From Neptunomonas phycophila (GTDB lineage: Bacteria; Pseudomonadota; Gammaproteobacteria; Pseudomonadales; Balneatricaceae): a stretch of DNA of 64,000 nucleotides. The stretch covers positions 62,001 to 126,000 of the forward strand of contig NZ_MRCI01000003.1 of NCBI RefSeq assembly GCF_001922575.1. Reading direction: 5' to 3'. The notes under the pieces are model-generated. The model did not search any database, was not told where the DNA came from, and saw only the letters and a program-made list of their open reading frames with translations. Every line of letters starts with the position of its first letter. The stretch's first letter is position 1. Below are positions 43,676 to 57,556 of the stretch, piece after piece. The position numbers and the translations under genes were made by a program.

Positions 43676-44316
43676 TGGAACTGACACAACGTCGTGCTTT
43701 ACTGGAGAAGCGTATCAAACAGATGTCGCTAGAAGTCTCAGCAACACAGTTGGATCAGTTAGTTGATTACTTAGGGTTATTGGAAAAGTGGAATAAAGCA
43801 TTTAATTTAACCGCTATTCGTAACCCTGAAGAAATGATAGATCGTCATTTGGTTGACAGCCTGAGTGTCTTAAATATTGTTCAAGGGCCACGTATTGTAG
43901 ACGTGGGCAGTGGACCTGGATTACCCGGTATTCCGTTAGCTATTTGTCGCCCGGATCTGTCTGTAACAACACTTGACAGCAATGGCAAAAAAACGCGTTT
44001 TCAAAACCAAGTTAAATTAGCACTCGGTTTAGATAATCTCACCATTATTAATGGCAGAGCTGAGCAGTGTGAAGCCGAGCCATTTAATGAAGTGATCTCG
44101 CGCGCATTTGCCTCATTGTCTGATATGATCACATGGACTCGGCAGTTATGTGCGACCGATGGTGTGTTTTTGGCAATGAAGGGACAATACCCCGCAGAAG
44201 AAATCGCGGCCATGCCAGAAGGGATTCGTCTTAAAACCACTCATCCACTGACTGTACCGGGAACCGATGGAGAAAGGCATCTGATCGTGCTTGAGCATGT
44301 ACCAGAGAGAGGATAA
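43675..44316 (+). CDS. rsmG: 16S rRNA (guanine-N7) methyltransferase RsmG
   Basis: 213 residues. The SAM-binding motif IVDVGSGPGLPGIPLA, the substrate region WNKAFNLTAIRNPEEMIDRHLVDSL and VISRAFASL mark the GidB/RsmG family that methylates G527 of 16S rRNA. The start overlaps the mnmG stop (TAATG), and the parA gene begins 2 bases after its end, so the whole set is one operon. Confidence 0.95.
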   Translation: MELTQRRALLEKRIKQMSLEVSATQLDQLVDYLGLLEKWNKAFNLTAIRNPEEMIDRHLVDSLSVLNIVQGPRIVDVGSGPGLPGIPLAICRPDLSVTTLDSNGKKTRFQNQVKLALGLDNLTIINGRAEQCEAEPFNEVISRAFASLSDMITWTRQLCATDGVFLAMKGQYPAEEIAAMPEGIRLKTTHPLTVPGTDGERHLIVLEHVPERG

Positions 44317-44318
44317 GC

Positions 44319-45146
44319 GTGGCAAAGATTCTAACCATTACGAACCAGAAAGGCGGCGTCGGTAAAACAACAACCTGCGTTAATCTGGCTGCTTCATTAG
44401 CTGCTACAAAGAAACGTGTCCTCATGATCGACCTTGACCCTCAAGGTAATGCCACAATGGGCAGCGGTGTCGATAAACACGAATTAGAATACTCCGCCTA
44501 TGAAGTACTCACTGATCAATGTGAAGTGACACAAGCCGTATTGACAGGTTTACCTGTCGGCTATGATGTTATTGGTTCTAATGGTGATCTTACGGCAGCG
44601 GAAGTCGAGTTATTGCAATTACCTCGACGAGAGTTCCGGATGAAAAAGGCACTGTTAAATATTGCTGATCAATATGACTTCATCTTAATTGATAACCCAC
44701 CGTCGCTTAACTTACTGACGGTCAATGCGTTAGCTGCTTCCTCTGGTGTCATTATTCCCATGCAGTGCGAATACTACGCGTTGGAAGGAATCAGTGCCTT
44801 AATAGGTACTATCGATAAAATCAATAAACGTTTAAACCCTGAATTACGTATAGAAGGGATTTTACGGACCATGTTTGATCCGCGAATGAGCTTAACTAAG
44901 GATGTATCAAATCATCTAGTCGAATACTTTGGCGATAAAGTGTACCGCACAGTCATCCCGCGTAATGTTCGTCTAGCTGAAGCACCATCTCATGGATTGC
45001 CAGCCTTACTTTATGATAAAAATTCTCGCGGATCGGTGGCTTATTTAGCATTGGCCGGGGAGCTTATTCGCAAAACAAACAAAGCAAGTACTGAAGCCTC
45101 TGTCCCAGAACAAACAGAACATCAGCAAGCAACGCAACAGGATTAA
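44319..45146 (+). CDS. parA: Chromosome partitioning ATPase ParA (Soj)
   Basis: 275 residues from a GTG at 44319. The deviant Walker A is KGGVGKTTTCVNLA; also LMIDLDPQGNATMG and FILIDNPPSL. The normal second motif is DCPPS, here DNPPS, which is a small change. It acts with ParB on origin-proximal parS sites to separate newly replicated origins. A Gln/Glu-rich tail ends the protein. ParB follows after 7 bases. Confidence 0.93.
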   Translation: MAKILTITNQKGGVGKTTTCVNLAASLAATKKRVLMIDLDPQGNATMGSGVDKHELEYSAYEVLTDQCEVTQAVLTGLPVGYDVIGSNGDLTAAEVELLQLPRREFRMKKALLNIADQYDFILIDNPPSLNLLTVNALAASSGVIIPMQCEYYALEGISALIGTIDKINKRLNPELRIEGILRTMFDPRMSLTKDVSNHLVEYFGDKVYRTVIPRNVRLAEAPSHGLPALLYDKNSRGSVAYLALAGELIRKTNKASTEASVPEQTEHQQATQQD

Positions 45147-45153
45147 TTGAGTT

Positions 45154-46065
45154 ATGGTTAAAAAAAGAGGCTTAGGTCGTGGTCTGGATGCATTATTAGC
45201 CAGCGTTAATACGGTAGAAGAAGTTTCTGTTGAGTCTGCTTCGGACAGTGATCACGTATCAAGCGCGGCTAAAGACATGAGTGATGGCTATCGTCTTATG
45301 TCTGTGGATGTCATCGAACGTGGACGTTATCAACCACGTCGAGATTTAGAACCCGAAGCCTTAGAAGATTTAGCAAACTCAATTCGTGCGCAAGGCGTTA
45401 TGCAGCCAATTGTCATACGACCAATTGAAGCCGAAGGCCGTTATGAGATTATCGCGGGTGAACGCCGTTGGCGCGCTTCTCAAATGGCGGGTTTGACTGA
45501 AATACCGGTCGTGATAAAAGATGTGCCCGATGAAGCCGCTATAGCGATGGCGCTTATCGAGAACATTCAACGCGAAAATTTAAACCCAATGGAAGAAGCT
45601 ATAGCGCTCCAGCGTCTGCAAGACGAGTTTGAATTGACGCAACAGGAAGTCGCCGATGCCGTCGGTAAATCTCGTTCGGCCGTAACTAACCTATTACGCT
45701 TAATGAAGCTTACCAGCGATGTTCGTATGTTACTTGAGCATGGCGATATAGAAATGGGTCATGCAAGAGCCTTGCTTGGTTTAGAAGGGCTGAAACAAGT
45801 CAGTGCAGGTAACGAAGTGGTGGCCAAAGGCTTATCCGTGCGCCAAACAGAAGAGCTAGTGCGTAAATGGCAAGCAACTACGCCTGAAAAAGCACCGAAA
45901 CAAACACAATTACCCAACCCTGCTCTGGATTCTATTGCGACTAGCTTATCCGAACGCCTTGCGGCTAAGGTGACGATAAATCAAAACCAAAAAGGCAAAG
46001 GTAAAATCACGATTGCCTATGATTCGCCCGAAGCATTAGATACACTCTTGAACTCACTAAAATAA
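45154..46065 (+). CDS. parB: Chromosome partitioning protein ParB (Spo0J)
   Basis: 303 residues. It starts KKRGLGRGLDALL, then the CTP-binding region with GRYQPRRDLE and GERRWRASQMAGL, the IENIQRENLNPMEEA block, a helix-turn-helix (TQQEVADAVGKSRSAVTNLLRL) and a C-terminal dimerisation domain. It binds parS and slides as a clamp. I found no good parS sequence in this window, so its sites lie elsewhere. Confidence 0.93.
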   Translation: MVKKRGLGRGLDALLASVNTVEEVSVESASDSDHVSSAAKDMSDGYRLMSVDVIERGRYQPRRDLEPEALEDLANSIRAQGVMQPIVIRPIEAEGRYEIIAGERRWRASQMAGLTEIPVVIKDVPDEAAIAMALIENIQRENLNPMEEAIALQRLQDEFELTQQEVADAVGKSRSAVTNLLRLMKLTSDVRMLLEHGDIEMGHARALLGLEGLKQVSAGNEVVAKGLSVRQTEELVRKWQATTPEKAPKQTQLPNPALDSIATSLSERLAAKVTINQNQKGKGKITIAYDSPEALDTLLNSLK

Positions 46066-46251
46066 GGTGTAAAAGCATCGAATAACAAGCGTGAGTTCTG
46101 TAGGATAACAAAATGGCAATGTCGCACTTTATTTGGCATAAATACCACCCTAAGTGCACATAAAGCCGCCTAAAGAGCTATTTAGAATAAAAACTCGGGA
46201 CATTAGTATGATCTGCGCTAAGACATTAGTGCAAATCCCGACAGTAGCTAG

Positions 46252-46280
46252 TTGAGTATCGGGGCTGAACCCCATATAAT
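46252..46280 (+). promoter_or_regulatory. Promoter of the ATP synthase operon
   Basis: TTGAGT (46252-46257), a 17-base spacer and a perfect TATAAT (46275-46280), about 50 bases before atpI. The spacer contains GGGG-CTGAA-CCCC, a small inverted repeat between the two hexamers. Confidence 0.8.
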
Positions 46281-46331
46281 CGGCACGCTATTTGGATACA
46301 GTGTTCCAAAATAGGGCATAAAGAGTTTGAT

Positions 46332-47596
<1,265 letters not shown>

Positions 47597-47603
47597 AACG
47601 TGA

Positions 47604-47915
<312 letters not shown>

Positions 47916-47986
47916 TAAGTAGTCGACAATATGAACTTCCCTTGTCGGGATAACTACTTTTTAGAACAACCGCGAGAGGTAATGGC

Positions 47987-48457
47987 GTGAATATCAATCT
48001 AACCATCATTGGTCAGGCTATCGCTTTCGCCATCTTCGTTGTGTTCTGCATGAAATACGTGTGGCCTCCTATTACGGATGCCCTAGCAGAACGTAAAAAG
48101 AAGATAGCTGAAGGCCTTGACGCTGCAGAACGTGCTAAGCGCGATCTGGAATTGGCGCAAGAACAAGCTGTTGCAAACATGCGTGAAAGCAAAGAGCAAG
48201 CAGCCGCCATCATCGAACAGGCTAATAAGCGGGCTAACCAGTTAATCGAAGAAGCCAAAGAAACCGCACGTGCGGAAGCTGAGCGCGTAACCGCATCAGC
48301 ACAGGCAGAAATCGAACAGGAAGTTAACCGTGCTAAAGAAGAACTCCGTTCACAAGTTGCTGTATTAGCAGTAGCAGGTGCAGAGAAAATTCTTGGTGCT
48401 TCGGTTGACCAAGCAGCCCACGCTCAGCTGGTTGATAAACTAGCAGCGGAGCTTTAA
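47987..48457 (+). CDS. atpF: ATP synthase F0 subunit b
   Basis: 156 residues from a GTG at 47987 with GAGAGG upstream. One N-terminal membrane helix ([22 protein letters not shown]) followed by a long Ala/Glu/Lys coiled coil, the peripheral stalk. Standard for the family, 12 bases before atpH. Confidence 0.95.
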   Translation: MNINLTIIGQAIAFAIFVVFCMKYVWPPITDALAERKKKIAEGLDAAERAKRDLELAQEQAVANMRESKEQAAAIIEQANKRANQLIEEAKETARAEAERVTASAQAEIEQEVNRAKEELRSQVAVLAVAGAEKILGASVDQAAHAQLVDKLAAEL

Positions 48458-48469
48458 GCGAGGTTTACG

Positions 48470-49006
48470 ATGGCTGAACTCAATACAGTCGCTCGTCCTT
48501 ACACGAAAGCTGCCTTCGAATTTGCGAATGACAAAGGTGCTTTGGATCAGTGGTCCGCGATGCTTGCAACACTGAGTGGTGTTGCAGCAGACAGCGATAT
48601 GGCTAAGATTCTAAGCAACCCATCGCTTAGCAGTGAACAGAAAGCGGGTACGCTCATTTCTGTCTGTGAAGATTACTTAGATGAGTCAGGCAAAAACCTG
48701 ATTCACTTACTCGCAGAAAATGATCGTCTCGCTCTGTTACCTGAAATGAGCAAGCAATTCGAGCAGCTCAAAGCTGTTCTACAGCAGTCTGTCGATATTG
48801 AAGTGACAACTGCCTACGAACTGGATGAGCAGCAGCAACAGAAATTAACTCAGGCTCTCAGCGCTAAGCTGGGTCGTGATGTGAAAATGACAACTGAAGT
48901 GGATCAAACCATTTTGGGTGGTGTTGTAATTCGCACGCAAGACCTGGTAATCGACGGCTCAGTTCGCGCCCGTTTGGCGAAGCTGGCTGAAGCTCTGAAT
49001 TCCTGA
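48470..49006 (+). CDS. atpH: ATP synthase F1 subunit delta
   Basis: 178 residues. The start AELNTVARPYTKAAFEFA and the C-terminal GGVVIRTQDLVIDGSVRARL are typical of subunit delta (OSCP), which joins the b-dimer to the top of F1. In order between b and alpha. Confidence 0.95.
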   Translation: MAELNTVARPYTKAAFEFANDKGALDQWSAMLATLSGVAADSDMAKILSNPSLSSEQKAGTLISVCEDYLDESGKNLIHLLAENDRLALLPEMSKQFEQLKAVLQQSVDIEVTTAYELDEQQQQKLTQALSAKLGRDVKMTTEVDQTILGGVVIRTQDLVIDGSVRARLAKLAEALNS

Positions 49007-49021
49007 GATTGAGGAATAATC

Positions 49022-50566
49022 ATGCAGCAACTGAATCCATCTGAGATCAGCGAGATTCTCAAGAAGCGCATCGAAAAACTGGATGTGACTTCTGAAGCCC
49101 GAAACGAGGGCACTATCGTCAGCGTATCCGATGGTATCATTCTGATCCACGGTCTAGCTGACGTTATGTACGGGGAAATGATTGAATTCCCTGGCGGTGT
49201 TTACGGAATGGCACTCAACCTAGAGCGCGATTCAGTCGGTGCCGTAGTATTGGGTGATTACCAGAACTTGGTAGAAGGCATGACGGCTCGTTGTACTGGC
49301 CGTATCCTTGAAGTACCAGTTGGCCCTGAACTACGTGGCCGCGTTGTTGACGCACTGGGTAACCCGATTGATGGCAAAGGCCCAATCGAATCTAAATTGT
49401 CTGACGCTGTTGAAAAAGTAGCGCCAGGCGTTATCGATCGTCAATCAGTTGATCAGCCTGTACAAACAGGTCTGAAAGCGATTGATGCGATGGTACCAGT
49501 AGGCCGTGGCCAGCGTGAGCTGATCATCGGTGACCGTCAGATCGGTAAAACAGCTATTGCAATCGATGCAATCATCAACCAAAAAGATACCGGCGTGACT
49601 TGTATCTATGTTGCGGTTGGTCAGAAGCAATCGACTATTGCAAACGTAGTACGCAAACTGGAAGAGCACGGCGCAATGGATCACACCATTGTTGTTGCGG
49701 CTGGCGCAGCTGATCCTGCAGCAATGCAGTTCTTGGCTCCGTACACAGGTTGTACTATGGGTGAATACTTCCGTGACCGTGGTGAAGATGGCCTGATCGT
49801 ATACGATGACTTGACTAAACAAGCCTGGGCATACCGTCAGATCTCACTATTGTTACGTCGTCCACCGGGTCGTGAAGCATACCCTGGTGACGTATTCTAC
49901 TTGCACTCTCGTCTACTTGAGCGTTCAGCACGTGTAAACGCTGATTACGTTGAAAAGTTCACGAACGGTGAAGTAAAAGGTAAAACAGGTTCTTTGACTG
50001 CTCTACCAGTTATCGAAACCCAAGGCGGTGACGTTTCTGCATTCGTACCGACTAACGTAATCTCCATCACTGATGGTCAGATCTTCCTGGAAACTAGCCT
50101 GTTTAACTCAGGTGTACGTCCAGCGATCAACGCTGGTTTGTCTGTATCCCGTGTAGGTGGTGCGGCACAAACTAAGATCATCAAGAAGTTAGGTGGTGGT
50201 GTTCGTTTGGCATTGGCACAGTATCGTGAATTGGCAGCTTTCGCTCAGTTCGCATCTGACCTAGATGACGCGACACGCGCTCAGCTAGAACACGGTCAGG
50301 CTGTTACTGAGTTAATGAAGCAGAAGCAGTACACACCTATGTCTGTTGGCGAAATGGGCTTGTCTCTATTCGCAGCAAACGAAGGTTTCTTGAAAGATGT
50401 TGAACTGAACAAGATCCTGGATTTTGAAGCAGCACTTATCTCATTCTTTAACAGCGAATACGCTGACCTGATGGACTCTATTAATAAGTCAGGTAACTTT
50501 AACGATGAGATCGCTTCACAATTTAAAGCGGGTATCGAGAAGTTCAAGTCAACTCAAACTTGGTAA
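49022..50566 (+). CDS. atpA: ATP synthase F1 subunit alpha
   Basis: 514 residues. Nucleotide-binding P-loop [13 protein letters not shown], the [42 protein letters not shown] block (Arg finger region: [14 protein letters not shown]) and conserved [13 protein letters not shown] are all present. Regulatory, non-catalytic nucleotide sites. Full length. Confidence 0.97.
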   Translation: MQQLNPSEISEILKKRIEKLDVTSEARNEGTIVSVSDGIILIHGLADVMYGEMIEFPGGVYGMALNLERDSVGAVVLGDYQNLVEGMTARCTGRILEVPVGPELRGRVVDALGNPIDGKGPIESKLSDAVEKVAPGVIDRQSVDQPVQTGLKAIDAMVPVGRGQRELIIGDRQIGKTAIAIDAIINQKDTGVTCIYVAVGQKQSTIANVVRKLEEHGAMDHTIVVAAGAADPAAMQFLAPYTGCTMGEYFRDRGEDGLIVYDDLTKQAWAYRQISLLLRRPPGREAYPGDVFYLHSRLLERSARVNADYVEKFTNGEVKGKTGSLTALPVIETQGGDVSAFVPTNVISITDGQIFLETSLFNSGVRPAINAGLSVSRVGGAAQTKIIKKLGGGVRLALAQYRELAAFAQFASDLDDATRAQLEHGQAVTELMKQKQYTPMSVGEMGLSLFAANEGFLKDVELNKILDFEAALISFFNSEYADLMDSINKSGNFNDEIASQFKAGIEKFKSTQTW

Positions 50567-50639
50567 ATGTGGCGCAGTAGTAACATGTTAATCAGGTTAC
50601 TACTTACCCTTTACTAGGCGGAACTTAGGTAGCGGAACT

Positions 50640-51503
50640 ATGGCAGTCGGAAAAGAGATAAAGACGCAAATAGCGAGCATCGGCAGCACACGCAAAATTA
50701 CTAGCGCTATGGAAATGGTAGCTGCAAGTAAGATGCGTAAGGCTCAAGATCGCATGCAGTCTTCCCGCCCGTACGCTCGCAGTATCCGTGGTGTTATTCA
50801 GCATTTGGCTAAATCAAATCCTGAATACAAGCACCTTTACATGCAAGAACGTGAGGTTAAGCGTGTTGGTTACATTATTGTAACGAGCGATCGCGGCCTG
50901 TGTGGCGGTTTGAACGTTAACGTGTTCAAAAAAGCCGTTCAAAGCATGAAAGAATATAACGATCGCGGTGTTGAGGTAGATATCTGTGCCTTAGGATCAA
51001 AAGCGATTACTTTTTTCAAAAGCTACGGTGGTAACGTTGTTGCTGCTAAAAACCAACTGGGCGATACGCCAGAGATTGCTGACTTAATTGGTTCAGTAAA
51101 ATTGATGTTGGATAGCTTTGCCGAAGGTAAAGTGGACCGTTTGTACATTGTTGGTAACGAATTTGTTAACACAATGACGCAAACTCCATTCGTTGAACAG
51201 GTGCTGCCACTGAAGGCAGAAGACGACGACAAGCTGATGAATCATCATTGGGACTATTTGTACGAACCAGACGCGAAAGCATTGTTAGAATCTCTGCTTA
51301 GACGTTATGTCGAGTCTCAAGTGTATCAAGCAGTTGTTGAAAATAACGCCTGCGAGCAGGCCGCGCGTATGTTAGCAATGAAAAATGCGACAGATAACGC
51401 TGGTGACCTTATTGACGAGTTACAAATGGTTTACAACAAAGCTCGTCAAGCTGCGATTACTCAGGAAATTTCTGAGATCGTTTCAGGTGCTGCGGCTGTT
51501 TAA
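50640..51503 (+). CDS. atpG: ATP synthase F1 subunit gamma
   Basis: 287 residues. N- and C-terminal helices of the central shaft are recognisable: [20 protein letters not shown] and [33 protein letters not shown]-type core ([16 protein letters not shown]) is intact. Confidence 0.96.
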   Translation: MAVGKEIKTQIASIGSTRKITSAMEMVAASKMRKAQDRMQSSRPYARSIRGVIQHLAKSNPEYKHLYMQEREVKRVGYIIVTSDRGLCGGLNVNVFKKAVQSMKEYNDRGVEVDICALGSKAITFFKSYGGNVVAAKNQLGDTPEIADLIGSVKLMLDSFAEGKVDRLYIVGNEFVNTMTQTPFVEQVLPLKAEDDDKLMNHHWDYLYEPDAKALLESLLRRYVESQVYQAVVENNACEQAARMLAMKNATDNAGDLIDELQMVYNKARQAAITQEISEIVSGAAAV

Positions 51504-52916
<1,413 letters not shown>

Positions 52917-52951
52917 GCGTCTGGTTTAGAAACCTTTAAGAGGTAAGAAAC

Positions 52952-53377
52952 ATGGCTATGACTGTTCATTGCGATATCGTAAGCGCTGAAGAAGAGATCT
53001 TCTCAGGTCTAATCGAGTTCGTATCAGTAACAGGTAGCCTGGGTGACTTGGGTGTATACCCAGGTCACGCTCCGCTTCTAACGGAACTGAAACCAGGCCC
53101 TGTCGAACTGCGTAAGCAGGGCGGCGAAAAGGATATCTTTTACGTTTCTGGTGGCTTTTTAGAAGTACAGCCACATAAAGTAATCGTTTTAGCTGATACT
53201 GCATTGTATGGTGCAGACTTGGATGAAGCGGCTGCAAAAGAAGCGAAGAAGCACGCTGAAGAAGCAATGGCTGATAAGCAGAGTGACTTTGAATATGGTC
53301 GCGCTGCTGCTCAACTTGCAGAATCAGCCGCTCAGTTGCGTACGATCCAAGAGATTCGTGCAAAACTAGGTAGGTAA
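52952..53377 (+). CDS. atpC: ATP synthase F1 subunit epsilon
   Basis: 141 residues: N-terminal beta-sandwich ([37 protein letters not shown]) and two C-terminal helices that can inhibit the motor. Last gene of the operon; a terminator follows about 25 bases later. Confidence 0.95.
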   Translation: MAMTVHCDIVSAEEEIFSGLIEFVSVTGSLGDLGVYPGHAPLLTELKPGPVELRKQGGEKDIFYVSGGFLEVQPHKVIVLADTALYGADLDEAAAKEAKKHAEEAMADKQSDFEYGRAAAQLAESAAQLRTIQEIRAKLGR

Positions 53378-53401
53378 TCTGACGTCGTATATGACTCATC
53401 T

Positions 53402-53430
53402 AAAAAAGGCAGCTTAGGCTGCCTTTTTTG
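53402..53430. terminator. Terminator of the ATP synthase operon
   Basis: AAAAAAGGCAGC / GCTGCCTTTTTT with a TTAG loop. The A-run on one side and the T-run on the other make it bidirectional, also serving the convergent TrmB-like gene. Confidence 0.92.
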
Positions 53431-53457
53431 TGTCTGAGGCTTACACAATTAGAGCTA

Positions 53458-54198
53458 TTATAAAAGTTGCCATAGCGTATCAAAGATAATTTGTTGAGTG
53501 GCGGCTACTTCCTGCGAATCAATCACAACAGCGGTAGGGTAGTTATTATTCGCTAACGAGATAATTGCACACTTGGGCGGATAAATGGCTATATAAGCGG
53601 CATCGGCTTTATCGGATGTTTTTATCCACTTTCGTTCTGACAAATCGGCATCTTCACCACCTTCGCCAATCGCTATAACACTGACTGATATCCCCTTTGC
53701 TACACGTTGAGCTGTGTAGTTAGGAAAAGGACGATACAAGTGTGAGCGAATAGGGCGGGACGAAAAAACGGAATAATGCCGTTGGCTCGAAGCTGACACG
53801 CTGCTTAAAATATCGCGTAGTACAAATTCAATACCATCATCGCCTTCATAAAATTGTACATCGGAGATACGTAATTCAGGTTTTAGATGGTTAAGTTCTG
53901 GGATAATACTGGTCTTTAATTGGTGTACCGCCTGCTCAAGCTCTAATTGGCGCTGTTCTGCTAGCTGCATGAGCACTGAGGGATCACGTGGGGAAAATAA
54001 ACGGCGTTTCCCTTTGGGTAGATAACTCACTAAGCCTTTTTGTAACAAGTTTTTGAGGCAATCGTATGTAGTCCCTCGATTAATACCCGCTTTTTCAGCA
54101 ATGGCACGTATGGGGCTAGCGCCTAACTCTAAAAGGGCTCGATATATCTGTATTTCTCGATGTTCAAGACCGAGTTGTTCCAATGCTTTAATGTTCAT
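53458..54198 (-). CDS. TrmB-family transcriptional regulator
   Basis: 246 residues. Winged helix: LGLEHREIQIYRALLELGASPIRAIAEKAGINRGTTYDCLKNLLQKGLVS, i.e. HREIQIYRALLELGASPIR and GINRGTTYDCLKNLL. A coiled linker and a C-terminal PLD-like/ligand domain (YEGDDGIEFVLRDIL) follow, as in TrmB-type regulators of sugar or amino-sugar genes. It lies divergent from glmU with about 110 bases between the starts, so control of glmU-glmS is a reasonable guess. Ligand unknown. Confidence 0.8.
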   Translation of the reverse strand: MNIKALEQLGLEHREIQIYRALLELGASPIRAIAEKAGINRGTTYDCLKNLLQKGLVSYLPKGKRRLFSPRDPSVLMQLAEQRQLELEQAVHQLKTSIIPELNHLKPELRISDVQFYEGDDGIEFVLRDILSSVSASSQRHYSVFSSRPIRSHLYRPFPNYTAQRVAKGISVSVIAIGEGGEDADLSERKWIKTSDKADAAYIAIYPPKCAIISLANNNYPTAVVIDSQEVAATQQIIFDTLWQLL

Positions 54199-54312
54199 TT
54201 GTCAAAATTTTCCTGACAAAAAGGATTGTATCTAAAGCTACATCCTATAGCATCGCCAACATAGAACCAAATAATGTCAAAAAAACATATTCATTTATAA
54301 ACAGGACCAGTA

Positions 54313-55689
54313 ATGACAACGGATATTGTAATTTTAGCCGCCGGGCAAGGAAGCCGAATGAAGTCTGCTTTACCAAAAGTGCTACACGCCGTCGGCGGAA
54401 AACCCATGGTAAAACATGTGATAGATAATGCTCGTCAATTAGGTCAAGCCCGTGTACATGTAGTGATAGGCCACGGGGCCGAGCAGCTAAAAGAACAACT
54501 ATCTGATGAATCATTGTCATTCGCCGTACAAGCGGAGCAACTGGGCACAGGACATGCCGTGGCGCAAGCCATGCCTGATTTGGCCGATGATAGCGTTACG
54601 CTCATTTTGTATGGGGATGTACCGCTGACACAACCAGAAACAATGCAAAAGCTGGTGAATGCGGCCCACACGGGAGCGCTGGGTTTATTAACAGTAAAAC
54701 TTGAAAGCCCAACTGGCTATGGCCGTATCGTTCGCGCTGAAGCGACTCATGAGGTGATCGCTATCGTTGAGCAGAAGGATGCCTCTAGCGATGAATTACA
54801 GATCAATGAGGTAAACACCGGCATTATGGCGGTACCCACTAGCCTGCTCCGTAAATGGCTGCCAGCGCTTTCTTCAAACAATGCCCAAGGTGAGTATTAC
54901 CTGACCGATATTATCGCTATGGCGGCTTCTGAGGGCGTAAGAATAGACGCTCAGCACCCTAGTTGTGAGCAAGAAGTACAGGGCGTTAATAACCGCGTGC
55001 AATTAGCGCAGTTAGAGCGTTGGTATCAATTGCAGCAAGCTGAACAATTAATGCTCAGTGGCGCAACCTTGGCTGATCCAGCACGCGTTGATGTTCGAGG
55101 GTCAGTTGAAGTCGCTGGTGATGTGTTAATAGACATTAATGCTGTTTTTGAAGGGCGAGTTGTACTCGAAACCGGCGTAGTGATCGAGCCAAATTGTGTA
55201 TTGAAGAACGTCACTGTCGGTAAAAATACCCGTATAAAAGCGAATAGTGTCCTCGAAGACTCAACCATTGGAGAAAGTTGCGATATAGGCCCTTTTGCTC
55301 GTATTCGACCAGGAACGGATTTAGCGAAGGGAGCTAAAATTGGCAATTTTGTAGAAACCAAAAAAGCCATTATAGGCGAGGGTTCTAAAGTAAATCATTT
55401 ATCCTATATCGGTGATGCGATCATAGGGAAAAACAGCAATATTGGTGCGGGAACCATTACCTGCAACTATGATGGCGTTAATAAATCGGCTACCCATATC
55501 GGAGATAATGCGTTTATTGGATCTAACACTGCTTTAGTGGCACCGGTCAGTGTTGGAAATAGTGCGACCATTGGTGCGGGGTCTACCGTGACTAAATCTG
55601 TAGCTGATGACACTCTGAGTGTAGCGCGTGCGAAACAGGTTATGTTGAGCAACTGGCAACGTCCTGTCAAAAAAGCTAAGGAAAGCTAA
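54313..55689 (+). CDS. glmU: Bifunctional GlmU: GlcN-1-P acetyltransferase / UDP-GlcNAc pyrophosphorylase
   Basis: 458 residues. The N-terminal uridylyltransferase domain carries [18 protein letters not shown]; the C-terminal left-handed beta-helix has hexapeptide repeats ([20 protein letters not shown]) and the acetyltransferase region [20 protein letters not shown]. It makes UDP-GlcNAc for peptidoglycan and lipopolysaccharide. Coupled to glmS, which begins 10 bases after its stop. Confidence 0.96.
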   Translation: MTTDIVILAAGQGSRMKSALPKVLHAVGGKPMVKHVIDNARQLGQARVHVVIGHGAEQLKEQLSDESLSFAVQAEQLGTGHAVAQAMPDLADDSVTLILYGDVPLTQPETMQKLVNAAHTGALGLLTVKLESPTGYGRIVRAEATHEVIAIVEQKDASSDELQINEVNTGIMAVPTSLLRKWLPALSSNNAQGEYYLTDIIAMAASEGVRIDAQHPSCEQEVQGVNNRVQLAQLERWYQLQQAEQLMLSGATLADPARVDVRGSVEVAGDVLIDINAVFEGRVVLETGVVIEPNCVLKNVTVGKNTRIKANSVLEDSTIGESCDIGPFARIRPGTDLAKGAKIGNFVETKKAIIGEGSKVNHLSYIGDAIIGKNSNIGAGTITCNYDGVNKSATHIGDNAFIGSNTALVAPVSVGNSATIGAGSTVTKSVADDTLSVARAKQVMLSNWQRPVKKAKES

Positions 55690-55699
55690 GGAGAACCTT

Positions 55700-57526
55700 A
55701 TGTGTGGAATCGTTGGAGCAACAGCAGAACGTTCGGTGGCCGGTATCTTACTCGAAGGGTTAAAACGCTTAGAGTACCGTGGGTATGATTCAGCGGGCAT
55801 GGCAGTATGGGACGGAGCGTCGATTAATCGTTTGCGCCGAGCAGGCAAAGTACAAGCGTTAGGTGATGCGCTAGATGAGCTAGGCTTACCTGGTAGTACG
55901 GGTATTGCTCATACGCGCTGGGCAACACATGGCAAGCCTGTTGAGCATAATGCCCACCCTCATATGTCGGGTAATCAGGTGGCGGTTGTTCATAATGGAA
56001 TTATCGAAAACTTTGAACGCCTCAAAAGTGACCTTAAAGAGCACGGATACGTATTTACATCGGATACTGATACCGAAGTAATCGCTCACTTACTTGATAG
56101 ATCGGTTAAATCGGGATCAGATTTGGTCGCTGCTGTTAAGCAAACGGTAGGTTCATTGGAGGGTGCGTTTGCTTTAGGAGTGATGCACCAGAGCAACTCT
56201 GGCGAAATAGTGGCTGCACGTAAAGGTAGTCCATTGGTCATTGGTGTAGGAATCGGCGAGAACTTTATTGCCTCAGACCAACTTGCCTTACTACCGGTAA
56301 CTGACCGATTTATCTTCTTAGAAGAAGGCGATATCGCTCATCTTACACGCGAAGAAATAGTGATTTGGGACAAGAGCGGTCAGTTGGTAGAGCGGCCTAT
56401 TTCTCGCTATGAGCATGGTGTAACTGCAGCTGATAAAGGCGGCTTCAAACACTATATGCTTAAAGAAATCTACGAGCAGCCAGCGGTTACGCTAGCGGCT
56501 TTTGAAGGGCGTATCAATGACGGCCTTGTTGATGAATCTGTGTTTGGTGAGCAAGCGACAGCCATCTTTGATCAAGTAAAACAGATCCAGATCATTGCGT
56601 GCGGAACCAGTTATCATGCCGGCATGATTGCCAAATACTGGATGGAAAGCCTCGCGGGTATACCTTGTCATGTTGAAGTGGCCAGTGAATATCGTTACCG
56701 CTCGGTGGTGATTCAAGAAGGGACTTTATTTGTATCTATATCGCAGTCAGGCGAAACCGCCGATACCTTGGCAGCGCTGCGAGATGTGCAAGATCAGATC
56801 TTAGCCAGTTTAACAATCTGCAACGTGCCGGGTAGCTCTCTTGTACGTGAATCTGACCTAAACTTGATGACTAAAGCTGGGCCTGAAATTGGCGTGGCAT
56901 CGACTAAAGCGTTTACCACACAGTTAGTTGCGCTATTGCTGACAACAATCGTACTCGGTCGCCGTTTTAAGCTAACAGAAGACAAAGAGCGTGAAATTGT
57001 ATTGGCGTTAGCCGAGCTTCCCTCGCTAATAGAGCGCTCGATTGCGATGGATGGAGCCATTGAGTCCATGTCGCAGTCCTTTGCAGAAAAGCACCACTCG
57101 CTGTTCTTAGGTCGAGGTACCCTGTATCCCGTTGCCATGGAAGGAGCGCTAAAGCTCAAAGAAATCTCCTATATCCATGCCGAGGCCTACCCGGCAGGTG
57201 AATTAAAGCATGGACCTCTGGCGCTGGTTGATAAAGACATGCCTGTTGTTGCTGTTGCTCCGCAAAATGACATGCTTGATAAGCTTAAAGCTAACTTACA
57301 AGAAGTCAGCGCTCGGGGTGGTGAGTTATTCATCTTTGCCGGAAGTACGCAAGATGTGCAGCCAGGTGAAGGTATCCATGTGTTGGGTATGCCAAGCATG
57401 CCGCAAATATTAGAACCCATCGTATACACAATCCCGTTACAGCTGTTGTCGTACCATGTGGCCGTGTTGAAGGGAACGGACGTAGACCAGCCTAGAAACT
57501 TGGCAAAAAGTGTCACCGTGGAATAA
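55700..57526 (+). CDS. glmS: Glutamine--fructose-6-phosphate aminotransferase GlmS
   Basis: 608 residues. Cys2 in MCGIVGATAERSV is the glutaminase nucleophile; YRGYDSAGMA follows. Two SIS domains contain IACGTSYHAGMIAKYW and ISQSGETADTLAAL and GVASTKAFTTQL, ending DQPRNLAKSVTVE, the conserved tail whose DNA is the TnsD target of Tn7. It makes glucosamine-6-phosphate. AAGGAGAA ribosome site. Confidence 0.97.
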   Translation: MCGIVGATAERSVAGILLEGLKRLEYRGYDSAGMAVWDGASINRLRRAGKVQALGDALDELGLPGSTGIAHTRWATHGKPVEHNAHPHMSGNQVAVVHNGIIENFERLKSDLKEHGYVFTSDTDTEVIAHLLDRSVKSGSDLVAAVKQTVGSLEGAFALGVMHQSNSGEIVAARKGSPLVIGVGIGENFIASDQLALLPVTDRFIFLEEGDIAHLTREEIVIWDKSGQLVERPISRYEHGVTAADKGGFKHYMLKEIYEQPAVTLAAFEGRINDGLVDESVFGEQATAIFDQVKQIQIIACGTSYHAGMIAKYWMESLAGIPCHVEVASEYRYRSVVIQEGTLFVSISQSGETADTLAALRDVQDQILASLTICNVPGSSLVRESDLNLMTKAGPEIGVASTKAFTTQLVALLLTTIVLGRRFKLTEDKEREIVLALAELPSLIERSIAMDGAIESMSQSFAEKHHSLFLGRGTLYPVAMEGALKLKEISYIHAEAYPAGELKHGPLALVDKDMPVVAVAPQNDMLDKLKANLQEVSARGGELFIFAGSTQDVQPGEGIHVLGMPSMPQILEPIVYTIPLQLLSYHVAVLKGTDVDQPRNLAKSVTVE

Positions 57527-57556
57527 AGTCTGATTTATAAAAAAATATTTCTCGGC
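57491..57556 (+). other. Potential attTn7 region (unoccupied)
   Basis: The last ~36 bases of glmS encode RNLAKSVTVE, the TnsD-recognised end, and the normal insertion point lies about 25 bases beyond the stop. No Tn7 ends or tns genes are seen. Confidence 0.4.
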
